44,260 nt of DNA, taken from Clostridia bacterium. GTDB taxonomy: Bacteria > Bacillota > DULZ01. Location of the stretch: positions 1 to 44,260 of the forward strand of contig DULZ01000010.1 in NCBI GenBank assembly GCA_012840125.1. The letters are read 5' to 3'. How positions within the stretch are numbered: position 1 is the first letter of the stretch; each line of letters starts with the position of its first letter. Below the pieces are notes generated by a model, which ran no database searches, had not been told where the DNA came from, and was given only the letters and a program-made list of their open reading frames with translations. A program made the translations under genes and the position numbers. Below are positions 1 to 7,577 of the stretch, in pieces.

Positions 1-932
1 CCTTGCTGGGAAGGACCGATATCGACACTGGAAGTGGTATGGCAAGCCGTACAATGCTTGGCTTCTTCGTAGGGTTCCCACTTGCCGGCGAAAGCGGCGC
101 TGCCTTCCTTGACATAGCGGTTGAGGAGTTCCAAGGTATAAACGGCTACGTCGCCGGAAAGCTTGGCGCAGCGGTCCTTCTTCTCATCGCTGGAAGTGGA
201 GACGCCGGCGGCCCGGGCCCACTTGCTCACCGACATGTGGCACAGGGGGGAACCCGCCACCGTGGTGACTTGTTTCGGGAACTTGCAGTAGCTTTCGTAG
301 CGCTCGCTGGGAAACTCAAACTGGCAGTACCAGCTCAGCAGGTTATCCACCAGGGCGGGATAGTCTTTCCCCGCTACCATGTTGATGAGCATGGCGGCCG
401 AGTTCAGGGAGCCGCAAATGGTACCCCAGCTCACCACTCCTCCGGAGCCCTGCAGCCACAGGTTGTCGGGCAGGGTGGTCCAGGGATAGCCCACCTTTTC
501 CCGCAATAGATCCACGATGGCGTAGAAAGTAGCGTTGGCGCAGGCGCCCCGGGAGAAGTAAAACTCGTAGCCCCGTCTGGCCACTTCATCGGGATCCAGT
601 TCCGCCCAGGGCCAGGGGAAGGGAGGAGGAGTACCGGGATCGCCGGCAGGTGCAGGGGCCGCGGCGCCGGTGTTGATATGTACCGTCCTGGTGGCCCCGT
701 CCCAATCGACCTTGGCACCCAGTGCCTCCGAAACAAAGCGGATGGGTACTAAAGTGGTGCCGTCTTTGATCATGGCGCCGGCGGAATTGACCAGCTGGCC
801 ATTGACCATGATTTTGACGGCATCAGAAGCCCGCGCCAGCTGCAAACCGCCCAAGCCTAAAACGCTGGTAGCAGCGGCCGTTCCCGCGGCTACGGCCATG
901 AATTTCCGGCGGGACAGTTTTTCTTTCTCCAT
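1..932 (-). CDS. Tat-exported split-Soret cytochrome c-like protein with copper amine oxidase N-terminal domain (3' part outside window)
   Basis: Partial gene of 310 visible codons, running off the window at its 3' end. The ATG at 932 follows AAGGAGG by seven bases. Residues 7-12 (SRRKFM) plus a hydrophobic stretch form a twin-arginine signal peptide. Residues about 39-88 are a copper-amine-oxidase-type N-terminal domain (DGTTLVPIRFVSEALGAKVD), a module common in Bacillota surface proteins. The remainder resembles split-Soret cytochrome c / the C_GCAxxG_C_C family, with Cys131, Cys173, Cys203, Cys216, Cys231, Cys255 and a heme motif CTACH at 294-298. By analogy with its paralogue at 1280-2248 a second CxxCH should lie just outside the window. 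The inferred role is an extracytoplasmic electron carrier or redox enzyme; substrate and partner are unknown. Confidence 0.75.
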   Translation of the reverse strand, partial: MEKEKLSRRKFMAVAAGTAAATSVLGLGGLQLARASDAVKIMVNGQLVNSAGAMIKDGTTLVPIRFVSEALGAKVDWDGATRTVHINTGAAAPAPAGDPGTPPPFPWPWAELDPDEVARRGYEFYFSRGACANATFYAIVDLLREKVGYPWTTLPDNLWLQGSGGVVSWGTICGSLNSAAMLINMVAGKDYPALVDNLLSWYCQFEFPSERYESYCKFPKQVTTVAGSPLCHMSVSKWARAAGVSTSSDEKKDRCAKLSGDVAVYTLELLNRYVKEGSAAFAGKWEPYEEAKHCTACHTTSSVDIGPSQQ

Positions 933-1189
933 ACCTATGCAACCTCCTTGTTAATTATTCTTAATTAAAGCGTAACAATTGGAGCCGTTTACTCCCCGGT
1001 TGTTTCCTTCTTCACCTCCTCTTGGGAAAGTCTCTTTTTTCACAATCTTTATTAGCCCGCAACAACTAGCGATATTGAAATTTATAATTCGCCGCCGGTT
1101 TTCGGATTCCTTTAACAATAACGGAAAAATTCTTTCTAATATTATTAAATTTTCCAAAGATGCGCCGAGCTGGGCTGGAGAAACACAAA

Positions 1190-1218
1190 GCTGCCCGGGT
1201 TCTTTTAACCCGGGCAGC
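1190..1218 (-). terminator. Hairpin downstream of the second cytochrome gene
   Basis: Twelve-base perfect arms GCTGCCCGGGTT/AACCCGGGCAGC enclose a five-base loop about 60 bases beyond the stop codon at 1280. On the minus strand the hairpin is followed by a T-rich but interrupted tract. It is probably the terminator separating the two cytochrome genes; the rest of the 933-1279 gap shows only AT-rich leader sequence for the downstream paralogue and no convincing gene. Confidence 0.55.
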
Positions 1219-1279
1219 GTAAAAGGAGTGTGGAGACCGGAACCAAAAATTAGTGAAGTTTACGGCATTTTGACGCCGC

Positions 1280-2248
1280 CTATTTAGTGTGGTCGTCGTG
1301 GCAGGTGATGCAGTTCATCTTGCCCTGTTGGGTTTTGGGGGAAGCATTGTTAAGGGTGTGGCAGCCGGCGCAGTGGGCAAATTCCGCCTTCGGCTCCCAA
1401 ACGGTGATAAAATCAAGCTTGCCTCCCCTGGCCCAGTACTCGTTGAGCATCTCTACCACTTTGGCGGCTGTATCCCCGGAAACCTTGGCACAGCGATCCA
1501 TCTTTTCCGGGCTGGACGCAGAGACCCCGGCCTCGTTGGCCCACACGCTGACTGAAATATGGCACAAAGGAGACCTGGGGACAGTCGTGATTTGGTCGGG
1601 GTACTTGCAGTAAGCTTCGTGGGCTTTCGTCGGCAATTCGGTAGAAGAGTACCACTCGTACAGTGCGTTAATCATGGCATTGCCGTCTTGGGGGCCTGCC
1701 GCCAACCCCAGCACCATGCCGGCAGAGTTTAATGCACCGCAGAGGGTACCCCATCCGGCGGCGCCTCCCGCGCCGTACCGCCACATGTCATCGGACAGGG
1801 TAGTCCAGGGATAACCCACTTTTGTTTTTAATTGGCTGACGATGGCCAGATAAGCTGCGCTGGCACAACCGCCGTGGGAAAAATAAAACTCATAACCCAG
1901 TTTGGCCGTTTCAGCAGGGTCCAGTTCCACATATGTCCAGGGCAGGGCCGGCGGAACGCCCGGGGTAGCGGCGGTACCGGCCTCGGTGGTGATTCTCACC
2001 GTGTTGGTGGCTCCGTCCCAGTCCACTTTTGCACCCAAGGCTTCGGAAACAAACCGCACCGGTACCAGGGTAGTGCCGTCTTCGATTTTGGCTCCTTTGG
2101 AGTTCACCGGTACTCCGTTCACTAGGATGTTGACACTGGTGGCGGCCGAGGCTAATTTGAGGCCGCTGAGCCCAAAAACACTGCCGGCGGCTGCGGCTCC
2201 CGCGGCAAGAGCCATAAATTTCCGGCGGGAAAGGTTGTTATTCTGCAC
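1280..2248 (-). CDS. Tat-exported split-Soret diheme cytochrome c-like protein with copper amine oxidase N-terminal domain
   Basis: Complete paralogue (322 aa) of the protein at 1-932. The start is taken as the GTG at 2248 because GGAGGT sits eight bases upstream; an ATG 13 codons earlier lacks a ribosome site. Residues 6-12 (LSRRKFM) with the following hydrophobic run form a Tat signal. A copper-amine-oxidase N-terminal domain spans about 39-88. A split-Soret/C_GCAxxG_C_C-like region follows (GGCASAAY near 127, GWGTLCGALNSAG near 165-177; Cys128, 170, 214, 229, 253). Two heme motifs, CAGCH (293-297) and CITCH (313-317), close the protein. The split-Soret family is known from sulfate reducers as a diheme protein with an extra iron centre, which would fit Tat export of a folded precursor. 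Function here is unproven. Confidence 0.75.
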   Translation of the reverse strand: MQNNNLSRRKFMALAAGAAAAGSVFGLSGLKLASAATSVNILVNGVPVNSKGAKIEDGTTLVPVRFVSEALGAKVDWDGATNTVRITTEAGTAATPGVPPALPWTYVELDPAETAKLGYEFYFSHGGCASAAYLAIVSQLKTKVGYPWTTLSDDMWRYGAGGAAGWGTLCGALNSAGMVLGLAAGPQDGNAMINALYEWYSSTELPTKAHEAYCKYPDQITTVPRSPLCHISVSVWANEAGVSASSPEKMDRCAKVSGDTAAKVVEMLNEYWARGGKLDFITVWEPKAEFAHCAGCHTLNNASPKTQQGKMNCITCHDDHTK

Positions 2249-2389
2249 GTAAGGACACCTCCGTTTGATGATAAGTAATGTGAACACTATCCCTTAATCG
2301 GCCGCTTTTGGAGAGAGATTTCACCTCCAAGCGTGATGTTATGTAATTAAAAACAACCAGATAATATTTCCTCAAATATTCTATATAGC

Positions 2390-2406
2390 AGCAGGAATAT
2401 CCTGCT
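2390..2406. promoter_or_regulatory. Inverted repeat between divergent cytochrome and CBS/thrC genes
   Basis: Perfect inverted repeat AGCAGGA-ATA-TCCTGCT in the AT-rich gap 2249-2697, about 140 bases upstream of the cytochrome start. It could be an operator or a leader hairpin; no matching regulator is evident. No other gene is supported in this gap. Confidence 0.3.
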
Positions 2407-2610
2407 GGTTTACAAAAAAAATCATAAAAACTTTCGTTATACATATAGTCGGCGAAATGATTGTTCTTGCAAAAAAGGCTGAATTGGCTGGAGCGAAAAG
2501 GAACAAATCCGCCGCCGGCAGGAGTCAGAGCAGGTGTAAGGGAATTAATACGAAGCGTAGAACCGGTGCCCGGCCGCCGGTTGGAAGTGGTTATGAAAGA
2601 GGTTGCCGGG

Positions 2611-2619
2611 TGTTATAAT
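2611..2619 (+). promoter_or_regulatory. Extended -10 promoter for the CBS/thrC operon
   Basis: TGTTATAAT is an extended -10 element (TG-n-TATAAT) 79 bases ahead of the CBS-domain gene. A weak -35 (TTATGA at 2591-2596) lies 17 bases upstream. Confidence 0.55.
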
Positions 2620-2697
2620 GAAATAGGTCTTTTTGCAAAGTTGTGTTATAGTGTATTGTAGGCTTGCTGGAGGATCATCGGAAAGGAGAGTTGCGTA

Positions 2698-3132
2698 GTG
2701 GTACGGGCAAACATTTCATTTTTTATGATTCCTAAGCAGGATGTGGTTTACCTGCCCTATGACGCTACCATGAGGCAAGCTCTGGAGAAAATGGAGTACC
2801 ATCGTTATACCGCAGTCCCCCTCATCGATGAATGCGGTAAGTACGTGGGCACCTTAACCGAGGGAGACTTGCTGTGGAAAATAAAAAATACTTTTGACTT
2901 CACTTTTGAAAGTCTAAACCGGATTCCGCTGACGGAAGTACCCTTGAGGTGGCAGAATCATCCCGTGCGCATCAATGCCACCATCGGGGATTTAATTGAG
3001 CGAGCCATTGAACAGAATTTTGTGCCGGTGGTGGATGATGACGACGTGTTCATCGGCATCGTGCGCCGGCGGGAAATCATCGAATACTGTGCGAAGCTTC
3101 TCTCTTTGCAGCGGGAGGAGAAGACAGAGTAA
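2698..3132 (+). CDS. Stand-alone CBS-pair domain protein
   Basis: 144 aa, GTG start nine bases after AAGGAG. The protein is essentially two CBS motifs (about residues 8-60 and 75-132) with typical segments such as YTAVPLIDECGKYVGTLTEGDLL and NFVPVVDDDDVFIGIVRRREI, shown here only as landmarks of the two halves. CBS pairs bind adenine nucleotides or S-adenosylmethionine and act as energy or ligand sensors. It lies 17 bases before threonine synthase under the same promoter, so a role in sensing for amino acid metabolism is possible but unproven. Confidence 0.85.
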   Translation: MVRANISFFMIPKQDVVYLPYDATMRQALEKMEYHRYTAVPLIDECGKYVGTLTEGDLLWKIKNTFDFTFESLNRIPLTEVPLRWQNHPVRINATIGDLIERAIEQNFVPVVDDDDVFIGIVRRREIIEYCAKLLSLQREEKTE

Positions 3133-3149
3133 AGTAAGGAGTGGAACCG

Positions 3150-4649
3150 ATGTACATCAGCACCAGGGGAAATTACCCGGAAATATCGGCCTCGCAAGCC
3201 ATCAAGGTGGGTATGGTACCCGCCGGGGGATTGTTTGTCCCCACAGCCATTCCCCGGCTTTCCCTTGAGGAAATAGGGAGTTTGGTGGGTACTTCTTATC
3301 AAGCACTGGCTGAGACGATCCTAGCCCGTTACCTGGATGATTACACAGGGAGTGAAATCCGGTCTTGCGTAGCCCAAGCGTACAATGAAAGCAGTTTCGG
3401 CGCCCCGGAAGTGACGCCCTTGCGCCGGCTGGAGGACGGGCTGCACATCCTGGAATTGTGGCACGGCCCTACGGCGGCCTTTAAGGATGTGGCACTGCAG
3501 CTGATGCCGCACTTGTTGTCGAGGGCGGTCCGGAAAGTAGGTTCCCAAGAGGAAACAGTCATTTTGGTGGCTACTTCCGGCGACACCGGCAAAGCCGCCC
3601 TGGAGGGTTTCAAAGACGTACCCGGGATCCGGATCATCGTTTTTTACCCCCATGAAGGGGTGAGCAAGATCCAGCAGCTGCAGATGACCACCACCGACGG
3701 CGCCAACACTTATGTGGTCGGGGTGAAAGGGAACTTCGACGATTGCCAGACCGGGGTAAAAAACATTTTCGGGGACAAGGCTTACGCCGGTTACCTGGCC
3801 GCGCAGGGTTTTGCATTGTCGTCTGCCAACTCCATCAACTGGGGCCGGCTGCTGCCCCAGGTGGTGTATTACTTTTCCGCTTATTTGCAGTTGGTAGCCC
3901 GGGGCGTGATCACCCTGGGAGACCGGATCAATTTTGTGGTGCCCACTGGCAACTTCGGCAACATCCTGGCGGGATGGTATGCTTCCGCCATGGGGCTGCC
4001 GGTGCACAAGTTGATTTGCGCTTCCAATGAGAACAAAGTACTGGCGGATTTCTTCGCCAGCGGGACTTACGATCGCCGGCGCGAATTCCGCCCGACCATC
4101 AGCCCCTCCATGGACATTTTGATTTCCAGCAATTTGGAGCGGTTTCTCTTTGAAATGAACGGGCGGGATGCCGCCGCCATTCAGAGGTGGATGGAGTCCC
4201 TGCAGGCGGAAGGATATTTCGCCGTGGATCCCCGGACGAAAGAGGCCATGGATGAGGTGATCTGGGGCGGTTATGCCACCGAGGCGGAAACCCTAGAGGC
4301 TATCCGTGAGGTTTACCGGGAATACGGTTATACCCTGGATCCCCATACCGCCGTCGGCATGAAAGTGTACCGGGACTACCGCCGGGCGACCGGGGATACC
4401 GGGGTGACGGTACTGGCGGCCACCGCCAGCCCCTTTAAATTCAATGCCAGTGTGCTCATGGCCATTGCCGGGGAGGAGAGCTTGCAGGGTCTGGACGAGT
4501 TTGCCATGCTGGAGGAACTGGCACGGCTTACCGGTATGCCGGTGCACCCGGGGTTGGCAGGATTGGACCGGAAAGAGGTGCGCCATCACCGGTTGGCAGC
4601 CAAGGATGAGTTTAGAGCCCGGATCGAAGAAATCCTGGGCCTGAAATAG
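3150..4649 (+). CDS. thrC: Threonine synthase
   Basis: 499 aa, normal family length. The ATG at 3150 is preferred over the GTG at 3141 because AAGGAG ends at 3141, giving an eight-base spacer to the ATG. It is a fold type II PLP enzyme converting O-phosphohomoserine to threonine and phosphate. Visible marks are GPTAAFKD with the PLP lysine near residue 112, TSGDTGKAALEGF (phosphate and cofactor loop), and the N-terminal RGNYPEISASQAI typical of bacterial ThrC. It follows the CBS-pair gene closely and is likely co-transcribed. No other threonine-pathway gene lies in the window. Confidence 0.95.
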   Translation: MYISTRGNYPEISASQAIKVGMVPAGGLFVPTAIPRLSLEEIGSLVGTSYQALAETILARYLDDYTGSEIRSCVAQAYNESSFGAPEVTPLRRLEDGLHILELWHGPTAAFKDVALQLMPHLLSRAVRKVGSQEETVILVATSGDTGKAALEGFKDVPGIRIIVFYPHEGVSKIQQLQMTTTDGANTYVVGVKGNFDDCQTGVKNIFGDKAYAGYLAAQGFALSSANSINWGRLLPQVVYYFSAYLQLVARGVITLGDRINFVVPTGNFGNILAGWYASAMGLPVHKLICASNENKVLADFFASGTYDRRREFRPTISPSMDILISSNLERFLFEMNGRDAAAIQRWMESLQAEGYFAVDPRTKEAMDEVIWGGYATEAETLEAIREVYREYGYTLDPHTAVGMKVYRDYRRATGDTGVTVLAATASPFKFNASVLMAIAGEESLQGLDEFAMLEELARLTGMPVHPGLAGLDRKEVRHHRLAAKDEFRARIEEILGLK

Positions 4650-4736
4650 GAGGCAGCCCCGTTGATGCTCTTAAAGAATGGTTGTCTTGGTCCGCGGCAG
4701 CTTTTTAGGTAAGCGGGAAACGGGGGAATACATTTT

Positions 4737-4765
4737 TTGCATAACCGGCGGTGTTGTTTCATAAA
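4737..4765 (+). promoter_or_regulatory. Possible promoter for the small membrane protein
   Basis: TTGCAT-17 bases-CATAAA in the 153-base gap after thrC. The -10 is a four-of-six match, so the call is tentative. Confidence 0.35.
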
Positions 4766-4802
4766 GATCACCAAGAGAAAGATTAATGTAGGGGGGACAA
4801 AA

Positions 4803-5240
4803 ATGCCGCCGGTATTTGAAAAGTTTCAGTTCCGGGTGATCCCGCTGGTGGTGGGGGCCGTCTTTGTCGTGGCCGGTTATTTCATCGTGCCTTATGATGT
4901 AACTTCCTCGGCTGACTACGTGCCTACCCTGGCGGTGACCGCGGAACAAGTGGTGCAGCTGGAAGGTGTGTTGGGCAAAGTACTTATCGGTTCTTTGTTG
5001 ATGATTCTCGGTTCCGTCCTGGCCCTGGCCTATTCGTATTTTGAAATCTATCATTCCGTCAAGGCCTGGGGCAGGCCCCACCGGATCCGCCATGCGGTTA
5101 AGGGCGCTTTGGCGGTGCTGGTGGCGGTGACCGCCTTCGAGGTGGGCGGCCCCAGTTTAATCTGGCTGGCCGTAGGCGCCGTGGTGGTGCTGTTGATCTT
5201 TGGTTCTTATCACCTGCTGGCGGGAAAAGGATTTAACTAA
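4803..5240 (+). CDS. Small four-helix membrane protein of unknown function
   Basis: 145 aa. The ATG at 4803 follows a GGGGGGA ribosome site by four to five bases; an upstream in-frame start at 4737 lacks one. Hydrophobic segments are visible at about residues 10-30, 58-80, 100-116 and 120-138, the middle two linked by a basic loop (HSVKAWGRPHRIRHAVKG). No catalytic motif or family is recognised. It ends just before a convergent terminator shared with the folate transporter gene. Confidence 0.7.
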   Translation: MPPVFEKFQFRVIPLVVGAVFVVAGYFIVPYDVTSSADYVPTLAVTAEQVVQLEGVLGKVLIGSLLMILGSVLALAYSYFEIYHSVKAWGRPHRIRHAVKGALAVLVAVTAFEVGGPSLIWLAVGAVVVLLIFGSYHLLAGKGFN

Positions 5241-5247
5241 AACATAA

Positions 5248-5273
5248 AATAGGCACCGGTGACGGTGCCTATT
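5248..5273 (-). terminator. Terminator between convergent genes
   Basis: Eleven-base arms AATAGGCACCG/CGGTGCCTATT with a four-base loop. On the minus strand it is followed by TTTATGTTTT, so it mainly terminates the folate transporter gene; it may also serve the plus-strand membrane gene. Confidence 0.75.
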
Positions 5274-5274
5274 G

Positions 5275-5808
5275 TTATGCTTGACGTTCTCTTAAGCTCA
5301 GGACGAAAGAGCGATTGACCACAGTATGGATGACCAGTGTGTAAATAACGATGAGGAGTAACCTGGCCAGGGTTCTGGCCGGAAGCAAAGCCACCATGGG
5401 TACTCCCATGGCCAAGGAGAGCCAGAAAGTGTTGAGGCAAATGGAGACCACTACCTCGGTCAGAGCGATAGCCCCCAGCAGCCGCAAGAAAGTCAGCTCT
5501 TTATCCACATTCCGCAGCAGCAAGCCGGGAAGGAGACCGGTTAACCCGGCGCTCAGGGTGAGACCGGGGATGTAGGCCCCGCCGAAAGTGTTGATCATGT
5601 AGCCCAGCAAATCTGCTGCGATGCCGGTAAGGAATCCGGCCAGGGGGCCGAAGAGAATGCCGGCCAGGATAATCGGGATTTCCCCGAAGCTGAGCCTTAG
5701 TGTCATGGCGCCGGCGACGGGCAGCATGACCGCCATGGTCCTGGTCAGGATAATGCTGACGGCAATCAACATGGCCAGTACCGGTAAGACTTTGATATTC
5801 AGCTTCAC
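5275..5808 (-). CDS. folT: ECF transporter S component, folate type (FolT-like)
   Basis: 177 aa with about six hydrophobic segments. The RLSFGEIPIILAGILFGP region followed by GFLTGIAADLLG is characteristic of the folate family of energy-coupling-factor S components, which bind the vitamin and use shared EcfA/A'/T modules encoded elsewhere. A GGAGGTG ribosome site precedes the ATG at 5808. Identity as folate-specific is strongly supported by the tetrahydrofolate riboswitch upstream (5892-5991). The gene is monocistronic, closed by the hairpin at 5248-5273. Confidence 0.88.
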   Translation of the reverse strand: MKLNIKVLPVLAMLIAVSIILTRTMAVMLPVAGAMTLRLSFGEIPIILAGILFGPLAGFLTGIAADLLGYMINTFGGAYIPGLTLSAGLTGLLPGLLLRNVDKELTFLRLLGAIALTEVVVSICLNTFWLSLAMGVPMVALLPARTLARLLLIVIYTLVIHTVVNRSFVLSLRERQA

Positions 5809-5858
5809 AAACGAACACCTCCTTTCCCTTTGGTAGGCAGACTTGCCACACCAAAGAG

Positions 5859-5876
5859 AAAAGAGGCGACCTCTTT
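5859..5876 (-). terminator. Putative expression-platform terminator of the folate leader
   Basis: On the minus strand AAAGAGG-TCG-CCTCTTT followed by a CTCTTT tract, between the riboswitch aptamer and the folT ribosome site. The 3' aptamer strand includes TGCCAC (plus coordinates 5890-5895), which can alternatively pair with GTGGCA at 5844-5849 nearer the start codon. These mutually exclusive pairings would fit ligand-dependent control, but the mechanism is inferred. Confidence 0.4.
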
Positions 5877-5891
5877 CGCAATCTTTAATGT

Positions 5892-5991
5892 GGCAGCGGA
5901 TGCGAGATCAACACCGCAGAGGCGGTACGCCTCTTTCGTCCGGGAGCAACTTCCCATCTCCCGGCACTTAACGCGTGATCCCTACTCTGCC
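5892..5991 (-). ncRNA. Tetrahydrofolate (THF-I) riboswitch
   Basis: The minus strand carries the conserved elements of the THF-I aptamer in order: P1 GGCAG/CTGCC, AGTAG, CGCGTTAAGTG, the P3 arm CCGGGAG/CTCCCGG followed by ACGAA, a P4 hairpin AGAGGCG/CGCCTCT, GCGGTG and GCATCCGCTGCC. The loop of P3 (GATGGGAAGTTGC) matches the pseudoknot loop of the class. It lies between a good promoter and folT, the usual target of this riboswitch in Bacillota. Confidence 0.92.
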
Positions 5992-6022
5992 TTTTCCAAT
6001 ATGAAATTTTCACGACAGTTCC

Positions 6023-6051
6023 ATTCTACTCCTTTTTCTTGAAAAAGACAA
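6023..6051 (-). promoter_or_regulatory. Promoter of the riboswitch-folT transcript
   Basis: TTGTCT (6046-6051) - 17 bases - TAGAAT (6023-6028) on the minus strand, placing the start of transcription a few bases before the aptamer. Confidence 0.7.
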
Positions 6052-6147
6052 GCATAATTTATCAGAATAAACAAAATTCGTAATTGAATGAGTTTTGCGG
6101 CAACAAGTTTATGGCCGGTGGTATTACTTTTTGCCCCGGAGTAAAAG

Positions 6148-6156
6148 TGGTATAAT
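6148..6156 (+). promoter_or_regulatory. Extended -10 promoter for the DUF815 ATPase operon
   Basis: TGGTATAAT, an extended -10 with consensus hexamer, about 40 bases before the ribosome site of the ATPase gene. A poor -35 (TTTTTG) lies 17 bases upstream. Confidence 0.6.
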
Positions 6157-6194
6157 ACCCTTATGTGAGACGAGAACCGGTGGGAGGGATGACA

Positions 6195-7577
6195 GTGACA
6201 GGTCACGGCGACATGTTGGTGCAGGCACGCCTCGCCCTGAAAAAGCTGACCCTGTTGCGGGATATTGGACAAAAAGACGGTATTTTCCCCGTGCTGGAGC
6301 AATTCTTGGGGGAATTGTCTGGTGCGCAGGGGGCCTGGGACAGGGCGTTAACATATTACCACGAGTTGGTGGGGAGGTTGTTGGAGCATTCTTTCCAAAC
6401 TCCTTTTCCGCCGGTGGGTAGCCTTTGGCAGGATTATCTCCTGGACAGCCTGCTCCTGCTGGACAACCCCTTTACCCGGCAGGCGGCCCAAAGGGACTGG
6501 GAAGGGCTGCCGGAACCGGTGATTCAGGCAGCGGCCAGGGACCTGCTCCACTTGCAGTGTCTCTATAACCTGGACGCTGCCGTGCTGCGGCAGGCCATGG
6601 AGGCGGCTTCCTTTGCCGCCGGTGGCGGGGCCGAAGGATGGGATTTTTCCCTCTGGGAGCCCGGAGGGCAATCCTCCTCCGGTGATGCCGGGTTTGCCTT
6701 CCAGTTGAAGCAGTCCTTCCAGTCCGGGGTGGCTTGGGATAAGCTCTTGCAGCCTCTGGTGTTTTATTATCATACCGTCGGCACCGGTGCGTTTAGCTAT
6801 TGTTATGCCTTTCGCTTCCAGGTGAACGAAGCGGGATGCCGGCTGAAACCGGTATTGGAGCCGGATCCCATCCGGCTGGCCAATTTGATCGGTTATGAAA
6901 ACCAAAGGCAGCAGGTGGTCCGCAACACCGAACAGTTCGTCAGGGGGTTTCCGGCCAACAACCTGCTGTTATACGGCGACCGGGGTACGGGCAAGTCTTC
7001 CACCATTAAGGCTTTGGTGCATGAGTATGGTCCCCGGGGGCTCCGGGTGGTGGAAATGGCCAAGCAGGACTTGAACCGGCTGCCCGAGCTGTTGGATATG
7101 ATCCGGTATCGCCCGCACAGGTTCATTATTTTCATTGATGACTTATCTTTCGAAGAGGGAGAAGTGGATTACAAGTTCTTAAAAGCGGTGCTGGAAGGCA
7201 GCTTGGAAGCCCGGCCCGGCAATGTGCTCATTTACGCCACTTCGAATCGGCGCCACCTCATCAGGGAACGGTTCAGTGACCGGGAATTTACCGGTGACGG
7301 GGAGGTCAGGGCCCAGGACACCCTGCAGGAAAAACTGTCTTTGGCGGATCGATTTGCCATGACCATTACCTTTACTTCCCCGGATCAGGAACAATACTTG
7401 GCCATTGTGGCCGGGTTGGCGGAGCAGGCAGGGCTGGGGATGGAGCCGGAACAACTGCGAGAAGCGGCTTTGAAATGGGCTCTGTGGCATAACGGCTTTT
7501 CCGGCCGCACGGCGCGGCAGTTTATCGATGATTTAAGAGGCAAATTGGGAATGGAGGAGAAGAACCATCGCCGGTAA
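6195..7577 (+). CDS. DUF815-family AAA ATPase
   Basis: About 460 aa. Start chosen as GTG 6195 because GGGAGGG ends six bases upstream; ATG 6189 abuts the ribosome site and is the alternative. The N-terminal half (to about residue 230) is a helical region without recognised motif. The C-terminal half is a P-loop ATPase: Walker A GDRGTGKSS near 261-269, Walker B IIFIDDLSF near 311-319, and a sensor-like ATSNRRHLI. This arrangement is that of the DUF815 family, whose cellular role is not established. It is followed by a HAD hydrolase gene that overlaps its 3' end and then by a carboxypeptidase gene, forming a three-gene operon. Confidence 0.85.
   Translation: MTGHGDMLVQARLALKKLTLLRDIGQKDGIFPVLEQFLGELSGAQGAWDRALTYYHELVGRLLEHSFQTPFPPVGSLWQDYLLDSLLLLDNPFTRQAAQRDWEGLPEPVIQAAARDLLHLQCLYNLDAAVLRQAMEAASFAAGGGAEGWDFSLWEPGGQSSSGDAGFAFQLKQSFQSGVAWDKLLQPLVFYYHTVGTGAFSYCYAFRFQVNEAGCRLKPVLEPDPIRLANLIGYENQRQQVVRNTEQFVRGFPANNLLLYGDRGTGKSSTIKALVHEYGPRGLRVVEMAKQDLNRLPELLDMIRYRPHRFIIFIDDLSFEEGEVDYKFLKAVLEGSLEARPGNVLIYATSNRRHLIRERFSDREFTGDGEVRAQDTLQEKLSLADRFAMTITFTSPDQEQYLAIVAGLAEQAGLGMEPEQLREAALKWALWHNGFSGRTARQFIDDLRGKLGMEEKNHRR

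Noticed and set aside
951-1157. 68-codon minus-strand frame upstream of the first cytochrome
   Set aside because: No ribosome site, low-complexity AT-rich composition, and it sits in the expected leader region.
2461-2661. 66-codon open frame ahead of the CBS gene
   Set aside because: TTG start without ribosome site, and it overlaps the extended -10 promoter used for the CBS/thrC operon.
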